The notes under the pieces are model-generated. The model made no database searches and was not told the origin of the DNA. It saw only the letters and a list, made by a program, of their open reading frames with translations. The position numbers and the translations under genes were made by a program. A stretch of DNA of 64,000 bases from Nocardia wallacei (GTDB taxonomy: Bacteria > Actinomycetota > Actinomycetes > Mycobacteriales > Mycobacteriaceae): the NCBI RefSeq assembly GCF_014466955.1, contig NZ_AP023396.1, positions 3,100,001 through 3,164,000 of the forward strand, in the 5' to 3' direction. Every line of letters starts with the position of its first letter. The first letter of the stretch is position 1. This document shows, piece by piece, positions 54,391 to 64,000 of this stretch.

Positions 54391-55430
54391 TCACCTTCTC
54401 CGCGACGACGATCCTGGTCCTGGCGCTGATCGCCGCGCTGATCGTGGCGGCCGGCGTGTGGGCGTACTCGACGGCGAACCGGCTGGACCGCCTGCACGTG
54501 CGCGGGGATCAGGCCCGGCACGCGCTGGAGGCGGCGCTGGCCCGGCGCGCGGTGGTGGCCCGCTCGGTCGCGCTGGCGCTGGCCACCGCCGGATCCGACG
54601 CGGTCGGCGAGCAGGCCCGGCGCCTGCACGCCCTGGCCGACCGCGCCGAGCGCGCCGACTGGACCGACCGCGAGACCGCGGAGAACCAATTGGCCGCGGC
54701 GCTGACCGGAATCGACATCACCCTGCTGCCCCCGCAACTGGTGGCCGAACTGGCCGACGCCGAGGCGCGCGTGCTGATCGCGCGCCGCTTTCACAACGAC
54801 GCCGTGCGCGACACCCTGGCGCTGCGCACCCGCCGTCCGGTCCGGCTGCTGCACCTGGGCGGTACCGCGCCGCTGCCCACGTATTTCGAGATCGCCGAAC
54901 GGGTTACGGCGGCGGCCACCACCGGGCTCGAGGTGGACACGGTGCGCACCTCGGCGCGCGTGGTGCTGCTCGACGAGCAGGACCGGGTGCTGCTCATGCG
55001 CGGCCACGACCCCAAGACTCCCGACCTGCCGTTCTGGTTCACCGTCGGCGGCGGTATCGAGCCGGGGGAGACGCTGCGCACGGCCGCCGTGCGGGAGCTG
55101 TGGGAGGAGACGGGCCGGGCGCTGGACTCCACGGCATTGCGCGGGCCGATCTGGCGGCGGGTCGCGGTCTTCCCGTTCGACGGGGAACTGGTCCGCTCGG
55201 AGGAACTGTTCTTCGTCGCGCGCACCACGGCGTTCGAGCCGCGCGCGGCGAATCCGACGGTGTGGGAACGACGTTGCGTCACCGACAACAAATGGTGCAC
55301 CGCCGAGGACATCGTGAGATTGGATGCCATGGGGGAGACGGTGTACCCGTACCACCTCGATCAGCTGCTGCCGGAGGCGGCCGCGGTGGCGGGCAGCGAC
55401 GCCGAGCCGGAGGTACGGTCGATTCGCTGA
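54387..55430 (+). CDS. Membrane-anchored NUDIX hydrolase
   Basis: A 347-residue protein. Residues about 7-27 form a membrane anchor (ILVLALIAALIVAAGVWAY). The next about 130 are helical and look like a LemA domain (HALEAALARRAVVARSVALALA). The C-terminal half has a full Nudix box GGGIEPGETLRTAAVRELWEETG. It corresponds to Rv2609c. The substrate is unknown; a nucleotide-sugar or dinucleotide is likely given the neighbours. Confidence 0.9.
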   Translation: MITFSATTILVLALIAALIVAAGVWAYSTANRLDRLHVRGDQARHALEAALARRAVVARSVALALATAGSDAVGEQARRLHALADRAERADWTDRETAENQLAAALTGIDITLLPPQLVAELADAEARVLIARRFHNDAVRDTLALRTRRPVRLLHLGGTAPLPTYFEIAERVTAAATTGLEVDTVRTSARVVLLDEQDRVLLMRGHDPKTPDLPFWFTVGGGIEPGETLRTAAVRELWEETGRALDSTALRGPIWRRVAVFPFDGELVRSEELFFVARTTAFEPRAANPTVWERRCVTDNKWCTAEDIVRLDAMGETVYPYHLDQLLPEAAAVAGSDAEPEVRSIR

Positions 55431-55464
55431 GTGCGCCGGTCATCCCCGGGCCGCCGCCGCGAGA

Positions 55465-56343
55465 TCACACCGCGTCGAACCATTCCGTCGCCAGCCGGGC
55501 CACCGCGTCCGGCCGCTCCAGGTGCAGGAAATGTCCGGCGCCGGAAAGGATTTCGACCCGGGAGCCGGGGTGCAGACCGGCGTGCGCGGTGTCGAAGTGC
55601 TCGGCGGTGATGCAGCCGTCGTCGGCGCCTGCCAGGACGAGCAGCGGCACGCCGGCCGGCGCCTCGGTGGTGGCGGCGAGCACGGCCAGTTGCGGGTCGT
55701 GCAGGGAGGTATCGAAGTTGGCGCGGTAGATCCGCAGCACGTTCGCGATGGTCGCGGGGTCGCCGTACAGCGCATGGACGCGTTCGCGGTGGTCGCCGGG
55801 ATCGAGGCCCGGTGACCATGTCGACCACAGGTAGTCGATGAGGTCGCGATTCGCGGCGAGCACCGCTTCGGCGACGCCGGACAGCTGGAACAGCCACATG
55901 TAGAACAACCGCCGCAGCTGCGCGGGATCGGTGAACAGGCCGCGCATGGTGGCCGGTGGCGGCACGGCCAGGGTGACTCCGCGCCGGAGCCGCTGCGGCC
56001 ACGCGGCGGCGACCCGCGCGACCATGCCCGCGCCGATGTCATGGCCGATCATGTCGACGCCGTCGGAGTCGAGAGCCGCGGCGACGGCCGCGGCGTCGGC
56101 GGCGAGCGTGATGCCGTCGGCATAGGTCAGCGCGTTCGCCGTCGCGGGGTGATGCCCGCGCAGGAACGGCGCCACCACCCTTCGGCCCGCCGCGACGAGA
56201 TGTTCGGCCAGCGGCGCGAATGTCGCCGGATGATCGGGAAATCCGTGCCAGCACACCACGGTCGGACCGGCACCGGCAGCGAGCGCCGGGAAGTCGAGCC
56301 GATCGGTCTCCACGACGATCTCCGTGAATTCCACCCTGCCCAC
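55465..56343 (-). CDS. Alpha/beta hydrolase, epoxide hydrolase-like
   Basis: A 292-residue hydrolase: VVCWHGFPDHPATF holds the oxyanion HG, MIGHDIGAGM has Asp as the nucleophile rather than Ser (epoxide hydrolase/dehalogenase type), and the catalytic His is in GAGHFLHLERPD. A cap domain of about 80 residues with LRRLFYMWLFQLSG lies between. A GTG start is used. It converges with the nudix gene. Confidence 0.88.
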   Translation of the reverse strand: MGRVEFTEIVVETDRLDFPALAAGAGPTVVCWHGFPDHPATFAPLAEHLVAAGRRVVAPFLRGHHPATANALTYADGITLAADAAAVAAALDSDGVDMIGHDIGAGMVARVAAAWPQRLRRGVTLAVPPPATMRGLFTDPAQLRRLFYMWLFQLSGVAEAVLAANRDLIDYLWSTWSPGLDPGDHRERVHALYGDPATIANVLRIYRANFDTSLHDPQLAVLAATTEAPAGVPLLVLAGADDGCITAEHFDTAHAGLHPGSRVEILSGAGHFLHLERPDAVARLATEWFDAV

Positions 56344-56496
56344 GATAGTTCCCGCCGCCGTGCCTGAGAATATCCGCGGCCGGTACGCCGGGCGCCGCTC
56401 CGAAGCTCTGTGGTGAAGGTCATGTTCGGTTATGGTCGGAGTCGGTTTGCCGTGCGCGCAATCTGGCGAACCAGGTACCTGGAGGTGAACTACCGC

Positions 56497-56595
56497 ATGC
56501 CGATGTCCTATCTGCTCTACGACTTCCTGCTGCCCTACCTGGGCAACGAGGCCGCCACCTACTGGGCTCAGTTACTGGTGATCAACCCGATCTGA
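56497..56595 (+). CDS. Candidate 32-residue hydrophobic small protein
   Basis: GGAGGTGA lies eight bases before ATG of MPMSYLLYDFLLPYLGNEAATYWAQLLVINPI. It is the best ribosome site in this 424-base gap, and TATGGT at 56431-56436 is a possible -10. The peptide has two short hydrophobic stretches and could sit at the membrane. I know of no family. The rest of the gap holds the pdxS promoter. Confidence 0.45.
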   Translation: MPMSYLLYDFLLPYLGNEAATYWAQLLVINPI

Positions 56596-56709
56596 TCGCG
56601 CTCGTCCCGTAGCGGCGAGGTAGCGGGAACTCCTGGTCGTCGGGTGTGCGGGTGTGGTCAGCAGTCCAGTGCTCTCGGACTGGCTATCTAGTGGCCTGAT
56701 CTGCCCGCC

Positions 56710-56715
56710 TAGAAT
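56710..56715 (+). promoter_or_regulatory. -10 element (TAGAAT) of pdxS
   Basis: TAGAAT lies 52 bases before the pdxS start. A clear -35 is not visible. A weak CAGTCC/GGACTG repeat at 56662-56682 stands just upstream. Confidence 0.4.
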
Positions 56716-56767
56716 CGTGTCGTTCGATTCCGTATGACCCGATTACCCCGATGAGCAGGAGTTTGCC

Positions 56768-57670
56768 GTGACTACGCCCGAAACCACCCCGACGACCGGC
56801 ACGGCCCGCGTGAAGCGCGGCATGGCCGAGATGCTCAAGGGCGGTGTGATCATGGACGTCGTCACCGCGGAGCAGGCGAAGATCGCCGAGGACGCCGGGG
56901 CGGTGGCCGTCATGGCGCTGGAGCGGGTGCCCGCCGACATCCGCGCGCAGGGCGGCGTCGCGCGCATGAGCGACCCGGATCTGATCGACGGCATCATCGG
57001 CGCGGTGTCCATTCCCGTGATGGCCAAGGCGCGGATCGGCCACTTCGTGGAGGCACAGGTGCTGCAGAGCCTCGGCGTCGACTACATCGACGAGTCCGAG
57101 GTGCTCACCCCCGCGGACTACGCCCACCACATCGACAAGTGGCAGTTCACCGTGCCGTTCGTGTGCGGGGCCACCAACCTGGGCGAGGCGCTGCGCCGAA
57201 TCACCGAGGGCGCGGCCATGATTCGCTCCAAGGGCGAGGCCGGCACCGGTGACGTGTCCAACGCCACCACCCACATGCGCCGGATCCGCCAGGAGCTGCG
57301 CCGCCTGCAGTCGCTGCCGGAGGACGAGCTGTTCGTGGCCGCCAAGGAGCTGCAGGCGCCCTACGAGCTGGTCCGCGAGGTCGCCGAGACCGGCAAGCTG
57401 CCGGTCGTGCTGTTCACCGCCGGCGGCATCGCCACCCCGGCCGACGCCGCCATGATGATGCAGCTCGGCGCGGAGGGCGTGTTCGTCGGCTCCGGCATCT
57501 TCAAGTCCGGCAACCCGGCCCAGCGCGCCGCCGCGATCGTGAAGGCCACCACCTTCTACGACGACCCGGACGTGCTGGCCAAGGTGTCGCGCGGGCTGGG
57601 CGAGGCCATGGTCGGCATCAATGTCGAGGAGATCGCGGAGCCGCACCGGCTCGCCGAGCGCGGCTGGTGA
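56768..57670 (+). CDS. pdxS: Pyridoxal 5'-phosphate synthase, PdxS subunit
   Basis: A 300-residue TIM-barrel enzyme: [41 protein letters not shown], with the ribose-binding Lys in VMAKARIGH and the second Lys in [11 protein letters not shown]. It makes PLP from ribose 5-phosphate, glyceraldehyde 3-phosphate and ammonia supplied by PdxT. The GTG start follows GAGCAGGAG. In mycobacteria pdxT lies nearby downstream (with tesB2 between); here a convergent dnaE begins eight bases later, so pdxT must be elsewhere. Confidence 0.97.
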   Translation: MTTPETTPTTGTARVKRGMAEMLKGGVIMDVVTAEQAKIAEDAGAVAVMALERVPADIRAQGGVARMSDPDLIDGIIGAVSIPVMAKARIGHFVEAQVLQSLGVDYIDESEVLTPADYAHHIDKWQFTVPFVCGATNLGEALRRITEGAAMIRSKGEAGTGDVSNATTHMRRIRQELRRLQSLPEDELFVAAKELQAPYELVREVAETGKLPVVLFTAGGIATPADAAMMMQLGAEGVFVGSGIFKSGNPAQRAAAIVKATTFYDDPDVLAKVSRGLGEAMVGINVEEIAEPHRLAERGW

Positions 57671-57677
57671 CAGTCCG

Positions 57678-60600
57678 CTACTGGAGGCAGGCCGGGCCGA
57701 AGAGAGCCTTCAGTTCGCCCATCAGCGCGGGGGAGGGCTGTACGCGGTAGCGCGGGTCGATCGCGAGCAACTGCGGGCCCTTCCTGCCCACCAACCGAAT
57801 TCGCACCTCGGTCGGTCCGGGATGCTGCTGCAGCGTCTCGCGCAGGCCGCGGACGGCCGCGGGCGTGCAGGCCGGAACCGGGATGGTCACGGTGATCGCT
57901 CCGGCCGTCGCGAGCCCGCCCAGGTCGGGCACGGTGACCTGGTCGCCGAGCAGCGACATCCGGCCGTCTCGGATGCTGACGTGCGCGGTGACGAGCAGCA
58001 CGGCGTCCTCGGTGAGGGCGGTGGCCGCGCTCGCGTAGGCCGCGGGGAAGAACAGGATCTCCACGGCCGCCTCCAGGTCTTCCAGCCGCACGATCGCCCA
58101 CGGCTCGCCCTTCTTGGTGACGCGGCGGTCGACGGCGGCGACGAGCCCGCCGACCACGACCTTCCGGCCGTGCCCCACCCGGCCCTCGACCACCGCGGCG
58201 ATCGGGGTGTCGCGCCGCGCCGCGAGCGCCTGCGCCACGTCGTCGAGCGGATGCCCGGACACGTAGAGCCCCAGCATCTCCCGCTCGAATGCCAGCAGCT
58301 GCCGGGTATCCCACTCCCGATCGGGTACCGGCACCTCGAAAACCCCCGCGGTGTCGCCCGTGTCGTCCACGGCGCCGGAGAACAGGTCGAATTGCCCACG
58401 CGCGGCGGCCTTCTTGGTGCCCATCGCGGCGTCCACGGCCTCGCCGTGCACCAGATACAGGCCCCGCCGCGGATGGCGCAGCGAATCGAAACCGCCTGCC
58501 TTGATGAGCGATTCGACCACCTTCTTGGCGCACGCGGTGGCGTCGGTCCTGGCCAGGTAGTCGGAGAAACTGGTGAACGCGCCGGATTCGCGCGCCCGCA
58601 CGATGGATTCGACCACCGGCTCGCCCACATTGCGCACCGCGCCCAGCCCGAACCGGATGTCGGAGCCGACGCAGGTGAAGGTCGCGGCGGACTCGTTGAC
58701 GTCCGGCGGCAGTACCCGGATGCCGCGTTTGCGGCAGTCGGACAGGTAGATCGCGGACTTGTCCTTGTCGTCGCCGACCGAGGTCAGCAGCGCCGCCATG
58801 AACTCGGCGGGATAGTTCGCCTTGAGATAGGCCGTCCAGTACATGACCAGGCTGTACCCGGCGGCGTGCGACTTGTTGTAGGCGTACCCGGCGAAGGGCA
58901 GCACCGCGTCCCACAGCGCCGTCACCGCCTCGTCGCGATAGCCGTTGGCGCGCATGCCGTTACGGAAGTTCTCGAACTCCTGGGCCAGCACCTCCGGCTT
59001 CTTCTTGCCCATCGCGCGGCGCAGCAGATCCGCCTGGCCCAGCGAGTACCCGGCCACCCGCTGGGCGAGTTGCATGATCTGCTCCTGATAGACGATCAGC
59101 GCGTAGGTTTCGGCCAGGATCTCCCGCAACGGCTCGTCCAGGTCGGGATGGATGGGGGTGACCGGCTCGCGGCCGTTCTTGCGGTCGGCGTAGGCCCAGT
59201 GCGCGCCGACCCCCATCGGACCCGGCCGGTACAGCGCGTTGGACGCCACCAGGTCGTTGAATTCGGTGGGCGCCATTCGTAGCAGGAGCTCCCGCATGCC
59301 CGCCGAATCCATCTGGAACACACCGAGATTGTCGCCGCGGGCCAGCATGGCGTAGGTCTTGCCGTCGTCGAGCCCGAGGGTGTCGAGGTCGATCTCGATG
59401 CCGCGGTTGGCGCGGATATTCGCCAGGCAGTCGCCGATCACCGTGAGGGTGCGCAGGCCGAGGAAATCCATCTTGAGCAGGCCGATGGCCTCGCAGGAGG
59501 GATAGTCCCACCCGGTGATGATCGCCCCGTCCTGCGGCCGTTTCCACAGCGGGACGACGTTCATCAGCGGTTCGCTGGACAGGATCACCGCGCAGGCGTG
59601 CACGCCCGCGCCGCGCACCATGCCCTCCAAACCCACCGCGGTGTCGTAGATCCGGCGCACGTCCGGGTCCGCGTCGAGCAGGGCGCGGACCGCCGCGGCC
59701 TCGCCGTAGCGCTCGTGTGCGGGATCGGTGATCCCGGCGACCGGAATGTCCTTGGCGGCCACCGCGGGCGGCAGCGCCTTGGTGATGCGGTCGGCGAGGG
59801 CGAATCCGGGCTGGCCGAAATGCACTCGCGCGGAATCCTTCAGCGCCGCCTTGGTCTTGATGGTGCCGAACGTGATGACCTGAGCGACCTTGTCCGCGCC
59901 CCAGCGTTCGGTGGCGTAGCGGATCATCTCGCCGCGGCGGCGGTCGTCGAAGTCGATGTCGATATCGGGCGCCGAGGGCCGCTCGGGGTTGAGGAACCGT
60001 TCGAACAGCAGGCCGTGCTCGATCGGGTCGATATTGGTGATGGCGAGCGCGTAGGCGACCAGCGACCCGGCGGCCGAGCCGCGCCCCGGCCCGACCCGGA
60101 TGCCCACCTCGCGCGCGTGCGCCACCAGGTCACCCACCACCAGGAAGTAGGCCGGAAAACCCTTGTCGCGGATGATGTCCAGCTCGTACTCGGCCCGCCG
60201 CAGGTACCGCGCGGGCACGCCGCCCGGGAAGCGCCAGCGCAGGCCCGCGTCGACCTCGTGGCGCAGCCAGCTGTCCTGGGTGTGCCCGTCCGGGACCGGG
60301 AACACGGGCATGCGATCCCGGAATTCCCAGATGTCGTCGTAGGGTTCGACGCGTTCGGCCACCGCGAGCGTGGCGTCACAGGCGCCGGGCACCTCGCCGT
60401 CCCACAGCGCCCGCATCTCGGCGGCCGACTTGAGGTAGTAGCCGTCCCCGCCGAACCGGAAGCGGGTGGGATCGGACAGGGTCTTGCCGGTCTGCACGCA
60501 CAGCATCGCCTCGTGTGCGGCGGCCTGCTGCCGCAGCACGTAGTGACAGTCGTTGGTGGCCAACGGCGGTAGGCCGACCTTGTCGCCGATCGCGAGCAGA

Positions 60601-61214
60601 TCCGCGCGCACCCGCCGCTCGATCGACAATCCGTGGTCCATCACCTCGAGGAAGAAGTTCTCCGCACCGAAGATCTCCCGCCACCGCCCGGCCGCGTCGT
60701 AGGCCTCGTCGAACTGCCCCAGGCGCAATCGGGTCTGGACCTCGCCGGACGGACAGCCGGTGGTCGCCATGATGCCCTCGGCGTGCTCGGCGATCAGCTC
60801 GGCGTCCATGCGCGGCCACTTGCCGAACTGCCCCTCGAACGAGGCCAGCGACGACAGCGTGAACAGATTGCGCAGGCCCACCGCGTTTCTCGCGAACATG
60901 GTCAGGTGCAGGTAGGCGCCGGAACCGGAGACGTCGTCGGACTTCTGCGACGGGTCGCCCCAGAACACGCGCTTACCGGAGAACCGGGATTCCGGCGCGA
61001 CGTACGCCTCGATCCCGATGATCGGCTTGATTCCCGAGGTGCGCGACTGGCGGAAGAACTCGGCGGCCCCGTACATGTTGCCGTGGTCGGTCATGCCGAC
61101 GGCGGGCATCCCGAGCCGCTCGGCCTCGGCGAACAGCGGCGCCACCTTCGCCATGCCGTCGAGCATCGAGTACTCGGTGTGGTTGTGCAGATGGACGAAG
61201 GACGCGTCGCTCAT
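57678..61214 (-). CDS. dnaE1: DNA polymerase III subunit alpha
   Basis: A 1178-residue replicative polymerase. The PHP domain opens with [20 protein letters not shown]. The catalytic Asp residues lie in [16 protein letters not shown] (about 413-425). [14 protein letters not shown] and the tandem HhH region follow, then an OB fold ([27 protein letters not shown]). Length matches mycobacterial DnaE1 (about 1180), the essential replicase, rather than the shorter DnaE2. The gene is convergent with pdxS. Confidence 0.97.
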   Translation of the reverse strand: MSDASFVHLHNHTEYSMLDGMAKVAPLFAEAERLGMPAVGMTDHGNMYGAAEFFRQSRTSGIKPIIGIEAYVAPESRFSGKRVFWGDPSQKSDDVSGSGAYLHLTMFARNAVGLRNLFTLSSLASFEGQFGKWPRMDAELIAEHAEGIMATTGCPSGEVQTRLRLGQFDEAYDAAGRWREIFGAENFFLEVMDHGLSIERRVRADLLAIGDKVGLPPLATNDCHYVLRQQAAAHEAMLCVQTGKTLSDPTRFRFGGDGYYLKSAAEMRALWDGEVPGACDATLAVAERVEPYDDIWEFRDRMPVFPVPDGHTQDSWLRHEVDAGLRWRFPGGVPARYLRRAEYELDIIRDKGFPAYFLVVGDLVAHAREVGIRVGPGRGSAAGSLVAYALAITNIDPIEHGLLFERFLNPERPSAPDIDIDFDDRRRGEMIRYATERWGADKVAQVITFGTIKTKAALKDSARVHFGQPGFALADRITKALPPAVAAKDIPVAGITDPAHERYGEAAAVRALLDADPDVRRIYDTAVGLEGMVRGAGVHACAVILSSEPLMNVVPLWKRPQDGAIITGWDYPSCEAIGLLKMDFLGLRTLTVIGDCLANIRANRGIEIDLDTLGLDDGKTYAMLARGDNLGVFQMDSAGMRELLLRMAPTEFNDLVASNALYRPGPMGVGAHWAYADRKNGREPVTPIHPDLDEPLREILAETYALIVYQEQIMQLAQRVAGYSLGQADLLRRAMGKKKPEVLAQEFENFRNGMRANGYRDEAVTALWDAVLPFAGYAYNKSHAAGYSLVMYWTAYLKANYPAEFMAALLTSVGDDKDKSAIYLSDCRKRGIRVLPPDVNESAATFTCVGSDIRFGLGAVRNVGEPVVESIVRARESGAFTSFSDYLARTDATACAKKVVESLIKAGGFDSLRHPRRGLYLVHGEAVDAAMGTKKAAARGQFDLFSGAVDDTGDTAGVFEVPVPDREWDTRQLLAFEREMLGLYVSGHPLDDVAQALAARRDTPIAAVVEGRVGHGRKVVVGGLVAAVDRRVTKKGEPWAIVRLEDLEAAVEILFFPAAYASAATALTEDAVLLVTAHVSIRDGRMSLLGDQVTVPDLGGLATAGAITVTIPVPACTPAAVRGLRETLQQHPGPTEVRIRLVGRKGPQLLAIDPRYRVQPSPALMGELKALFGPACLQ

Positions 61215-61341
61215 CGAATCACCCTGTGGTCGATCGGGGGTCGGAATCGGTTGTGCGGTAGCACGGTTCCGGTCATGGTTTCCGGACTAGATACGACCAG
61301 TTGAGAGGGTGGTGAGTCGAACAAGAGACACGCTAGGATGC

Positions 61342-61356
61342 ACAACCGGCAGTTGT
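61342..61356. promoter_or_regulatory. Inverted repeat before the LysR gene
   Basis: ACAAC-N5-GTTGT lies 15 bases before the ATG and overlaps the expected start of transcription behind TAGGAT (61334-61339). It suits an autoregulatory LysR site. Confidence 0.45.
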
Positions 61357-61371
61357 ATCGAGAGAGGTGTG

Positions 61372-62373
61372 ATGACGGATCTGGATCTCGCCGCCGTCCG
61401 CGCGTTCGTCACGGCGCTGGACGAGGGGCAGTTCAGCCACGCCGCGGCGGTGCTCGGCCTCAGCCAGCAGGCGGTGTCCAAGCGCGTCGCCAAGCTCGAA
61501 CAGCAACTCGGGGCGCCGCTGTTCGACCGGGTGCCCACGGGGATCGTGGCGACCGCGGCGGGCGCCCGACTGCTGCCGCACGCCCGCGCGCTGCTGAGCG
61601 CGGCCGACGACGCGGTGACGGCGGTGCGGGAACGGGTGCGCCCGCTGCGCGTGGCCGTGCTCGGCGAGCGGCAGGCCGAGATGGAGTCGCTGCGGTTCTA
61701 CCTGTACCGCCATCCCGAGCGCGATACCGAGATCGTCATCTCCAATGTGATCACCTCGACCCGTGACGCCCTGCTGCTCGGCCCGCCGGGCACCCTGCGC
61801 GCGCACGGCACCTCCCGTGACACCCTCGTCGGGGGACGCGTCGACGCCGCCTTCGCGCGGGCATTCGGCGGGCCGCGGCCGCTGCCGGCCGAAATCGCCG
61901 CGGTCCCTTCGTATCTGGAGCCGCTGCAGCTCGTCGTGGGCAAGGATCATCCGCTGGCCGGGCACACGGCGACCACGCTCGCCGAGGTCCGGCCGTTCAC
62001 GGCGTGGGTGCCCGGCGCGGCGGTGCCGTCGGAGTGGGCCGACTACTACCGGCACCTGTCCGAATTCAGCGGGATCACGGTGGAATCCGGCGGGCGGCCG
62101 GAGCCGATCGAGGACATCCTGGATCGCGTGGCCGCCTCCGATACGCTGGTCAGCTTCACCGGGGTGGGGTTCCGGACGCCCTGGCATCCGCATATTCGCC
62201 GGGTTCCGGTGGTCGACCCCATCCCGGCGTATCCGCACGCGCTGCTGTGGTCGACCGCCAATCCGCATCCCGGCCTGCCGGATCTGGTCGCGTACTTCCG
62301 CGACAACTACAACGGCGATATCGCCGCCGAATGCTGGATCCCGGAGCCGGACCGGGCGCTGTTCCGGCCGTGA
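61372..62373 (+). CDS. LysR-family transcriptional regulator
   Basis: A 333-residue regulator. The winged helix spans about 5-65 (VRAFVTALDEGQFSHAAAVLGLSQQAVSKRVAKLEQQLG, with LFDRVPTG in the wing), followed by a linker helix and a periplasmic-binding-like effector domain that is truncated in its first half and carries VGKDHPLAGH and DTLVSFTGVGF. GAGAGG precedes the ATG. It is divergent from dnaE1 and has no obvious enzyme target next to it, so the effector is unknown. Confidence 0.9.
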   Translation: MTDLDLAAVRAFVTALDEGQFSHAAAVLGLSQQAVSKRVAKLEQQLGAPLFDRVPTGIVATAAGARLLPHARALLSAADDAVTAVRERVRPLRVAVLGERQAEMESLRFYLYRHPERDTEIVISNVITSTRDALLLGPPGTLRAHGTSRDTLVGGRVDAAFARAFGGPRPLPAEIAAVPSYLEPLQLVVGKDHPLAGHTATTLAEVRPFTAWVPGAAVPSEWADYYRHLSEFSGITVESGGRPEPIEDILDRVAASDTLVSFTGVGFRTPWHPHIRRVPVVDPIPAYPHALLWSTANPHPGLPDLVAYFRDNYNGDIAAECWIPEPDRALFRP

Positions 62374-62422
62374 GCTGACGAGCGCTCGATTCCCCGGTTC
62401 GGTGCGTCGCGGCGGAAAAGCC

Positions 62423-62452
62423 TTCGACGCCGCTGCGCGATCTTGTTACCCT
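62423..62452 (+). promoter_or_regulatory. Promoter of the ABC-F leader
   Basis: TTCGAC (62423-62428), an 18-base spacer and TACCCT (62447-62452). Transcription would start close to the GTG at 62460. A short A-rich stretch (GGAAAAG) lies just before the -35, as at WhiB7-type promoters, but it is too short to be sure. Confidence 0.45.
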
Positions 62453-62459
62453 CGACCTC

Positions 62460-62480
62460 GTGCATTTGTACTTCCTCTAG
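62460..62480 (+). CDS. Candidate leader peptide MHLYFL
   Basis: GTG CAT TTG TAC TTC CTC TAG begins eight bases after the proposed -10, so it would be read from a leaderless or nearly leaderless mRNA. Short leader ORFs in front of ABC-F genes commonly act as antibiotic sensors by ribosome stalling. Six codons is short but in line with known arrest leaders. Confidence 0.5.
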   Translation: MHLYFL

Positions 62481-62487
62481 AAACTCC

Positions 62488-62604
62488 GGGCCGCGTCCGC
62501 GTCGGCGGATCGCCGCAGGCCCCGTTCCGATGTCCCGTCGCGCCCTCGGCGCGCATTCATCGATCACGGCACACTTCCCTTTCCGCAGTGCGGTGGCGTG
62601 TGCC
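62488..62604 (+). promoter_or_regulatory. Candidate attenuator of the ABC-F gene
   Basis: Three stem-loops follow the leader ORF: GGGCC..GGCCC (62488-62522), CGCGCC-CTC-GGCGCG (62539-62553), and GGCACAC..GTGTGCC (62568-62604) with an inner CCGC-AGT-GCGG. The last stem ends just before the GGAGG of the ABC-F gene, so it could hide that site or stop transcription until a stalled ribosome changes the fold. Confidence 0.45.
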
Positions 62605-62616
62605 CGGAGGAAGACA

Positions 62617-64000
62617 ATGACCATCCGGATTCGACCTGCCCGGGCGCGGGCGCAATTGACCTGTTCCGACCTCCGTGTACAGCGCGGTGAACGCACCGTG
62701 CTCGACGGTGTCGACCTGACCGTCGGGCCCGGCTCGCGGTGGGGTGTCGTCGGCGAGAACGGGCGCGGCAAGTCCACATTGCTGCACGTGCTCGCCGGAC
62801 TGCTGACACCCGACGCGGGCCGCGTGCAGCGGATCGGCACACTGGCACTGGCCACCCAGGAGATGCCCGACCACGACGAACGCACGATCGGCGACGTCGT
62901 CGACGAACACCTGGCGGCCGCCCGCGACGCCGTGCGGCGGCTCGACGCGGCCGCCGCGGCGCTGACCGAGGGCCGTCCCGGCGCCGACGAAGAGTACAGC
63001 GCGGCATTGGATCTCGCGCAACTGCTGGACGCCTGGGACGCCGATCGCCGCGTCGATGTGGCCCTGGCGGGACTCGGGGCGGTGACCGATCGCGAGCGCC
63101 CACTGCGGACGCTGTCGGTGGGGCAGCGGTACCGGGTGCGGCTGGCGGTGCTGCTGGCCGCGGGCGACGACTTCCTGCTGCTGGACGAGCCGACCAATCA
63201 CCTCGACCGGGCCGCGCTGGAGTTCCTGACCGCCCGGTTGCGTGCCTTCGCCGGTGGCATCGTGGTGGTGAGCCACGATCGGGCCCTGCTGTCGGATGTC
63301 GCGGAGACGATCCTGGATCTGGATCCGACCCGCGACGGCAGGCCGCGCGTCTACGGCGGCGGCTACTCCGGCTACCGGGCCGGGCGGCACGCCGAACTCG
63401 AGCGCTGGGCGGAGGAATATCAACAGCAGCAGACCGACCGCGCGCGGCTGGCGCAGGATCTGTCGGCGGCGCAGAACCGACTGGTGACGGGATGGCGGCC
63501 CGACAAGGGCACCGGCAAACACCAGCGCGCCACCCGGGCCGGGTCGCTGGCCCGCGCCGTGCACCGGCGGCAGGACGAGCTGGAACGGCATCGGATCACC
63601 GCGCCGACGCCGCCGCAACGGTTCGCGATGCCGGAACTACCTGCCCGCCAAGGGGTTACGCTCGTGCGCGTCGAAGAGGTGACCGTGGCGGGCCGTGTGG
63701 TGCGGCCGGTCGATCTGGCGCTGGACTCCGGTGACCGCCTGGTGATCGCGGGCCCCAACGGTGCGGGCAAATCGACGCTGCTGGCGGTGCTCGCCGGAAC
63801 GCTCGAACCCGATGCGGGGCAGGTGCATCGGGCTCGTCGCGCGCGAATCCATCTGCTACGCCAGGAATCTCGTCATCCGCTGCGGCGCCGCGCGCGTGAG
63901 CTGTACCGCGCGCACGTCGAGGCGGCGGTGAGCGCGGGGGTGCTGGCCGAGTCCGAGGTGGTCGGCCTGTCATCGCTGGGGCTGCTGAGCTCCCACGAGG
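62617..64000 (+). CDS. ABC-F family ATPase (ribosome protection type), 3' end missing
   Basis: About 461 residues are present before the right edge. The first cassette has Walker [10 protein letters not shown], the signature variant [15 protein letters not shown] and Walker [13 protein letters not shown] with [11 protein letters not shown] charged linker of about 80 residues follows ([21 protein letters not shown]), then the second Walker [10 protein letters not shown]. There is no membrane domain. ABC-F proteins with this layout free ribosomes from macrolides, lincosamides or pleuromutilins. The ATG follows CGGAGGAAG. The leader ORF and stem-loops upstream suggest antibiotic-inducible expression. 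Confidence 0.9.
   Translation, partial: MTIRIRPARARAQLTCSDLRVQRGERTVLDGVDLTVGPGSRWGVVGENGRGKSTLLHVLAGLLTPDAGRVQRIGTLALATQEMPDHDERTIGDVVDEHLAAARDAVRRLDAAAAALTEGRPGADEEYSAALDLAQLLDAWDADRRVDVALAGLGAVTDRERPLRTLSVGQRYRVRLAVLLAAGDDFLLLDEPTNHLDRAALEFLTARLRAFAGGIVVVSHDRALLSDVAETILDLDPTRDGRPRVYGGGYSGYRAGRHAELERWAEEYQQQQTDRARLAQDLSAAQNRLVTGWRPDKGTGKHQRATRAGSLARAVHRRQDELERHRITAPTPPQRFAMPELPARQGVTLVRVEEVTVAGRVVRPVDLALDSGDRLVIAGPNGAGKSTLLAVLAGTLEPDAGQVHRARRARIHLLRQESRHPLRRRARELYRAHVEAAVSAGVLAESEVVGLSSLGLLSSHE

Overview
The DNA is very GC-rich (roughly 70 percent by eye), most genes end in GTGA/ATGA overlaps with the next, and many start with GTG. The gene content is that of a mycolic-acid actinomycete. 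It includes the phosphatidylinositol mannoside block thrS-HIT-pgsA-patA-pimA-nudix, CYP51/CYP123/CYP125, a mycofactocin-type SDR, a DevS-like kinase and a KstR-type box. Nocardia or a close relative (Rhodococcus, Gordonia) fits best. No rRNA, tRNA, CRISPR array, transposase or phage gene was seen. Both window edges cut genes: an SDR at the left and an ABC-F ATPase at the right.

Region 1 (1-11.9 kb) is a CoA-thioester catabolic set. It holds an SDR, an aldehyde dehydrogenase, a type III CoA transferase, a thiolase-fold/DUF35 fusion, an SCPx-type thiolase, two acyl-CoA ligases, an amidohydrolase and a crotonase. Four promoters here share one inverted repeat, GAGART-N3-RTTYYC, so I read the set as one regulon with an unknown substrate. 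An unrelated membrane protein (5681-6883) sits inside it.

Region 2 (12-18 kb) holds a conserved hypothetical gene, a P450 followed by a mycofactocin-type SDR, a TetR regulator, and a Tat-exported cholesterol oxidase. The repeat GGTAAC-N3-GTTACC lies before the hypothetical gene, before the P450, downstream of the SDR, and (degenerate, twice) in front of the TetR gene.

Region 3 (18-31.7 kb) resembles the mycobacterial cyp51-cyp123 neighbourhood. It has ALDH-SDR-hydroxyacid dehydrogenase, a long operon (CYP123-like P450, 3Fe-4S ferredoxin, SnoaL-like protein, duplicated-domain protein, FadD-type ligase, CYP125-like P450), and CYP51 with an SDR. A third operator type (GGACA-NN-TGTCC core) is repeated at four promoters. 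The CYP123 operon seems to begin with a 15-codon leader ORF coupled to the P450.

Region 4 (31.8-42 kb) has an alkylsulfatase-type dioxygenase, an OpuC/Pro osmoprotectant ABC transporter, a divergent pair (Gfo/DapB-like dehydrogenase and 3-alpha/20-beta-HSD-like SDR) around a perfect KstR-type box, a heme-GAF DevS-like kinase without a partner regulator, and a Tat-exported amidase. Region 5 (42-47.5 kb) is a tandem pair of SulP bicarbonate transporter-carbonic anhydrase fusions with duplicated promoters, followed by a seven-copy tandem repeat. Region 6 (47.5-64 kb) is mostly core: a PGPGW membrane protein, FhuF-like protein, thrS to the nudix gene, an epoxide-hydrolase-like enzyme, a candidate 32-residue protein, pdxS, dnaE1, a LysR regulator, and an ABC-F protein preceded by a short leader ORF and stem-loops that look like an attenuator.
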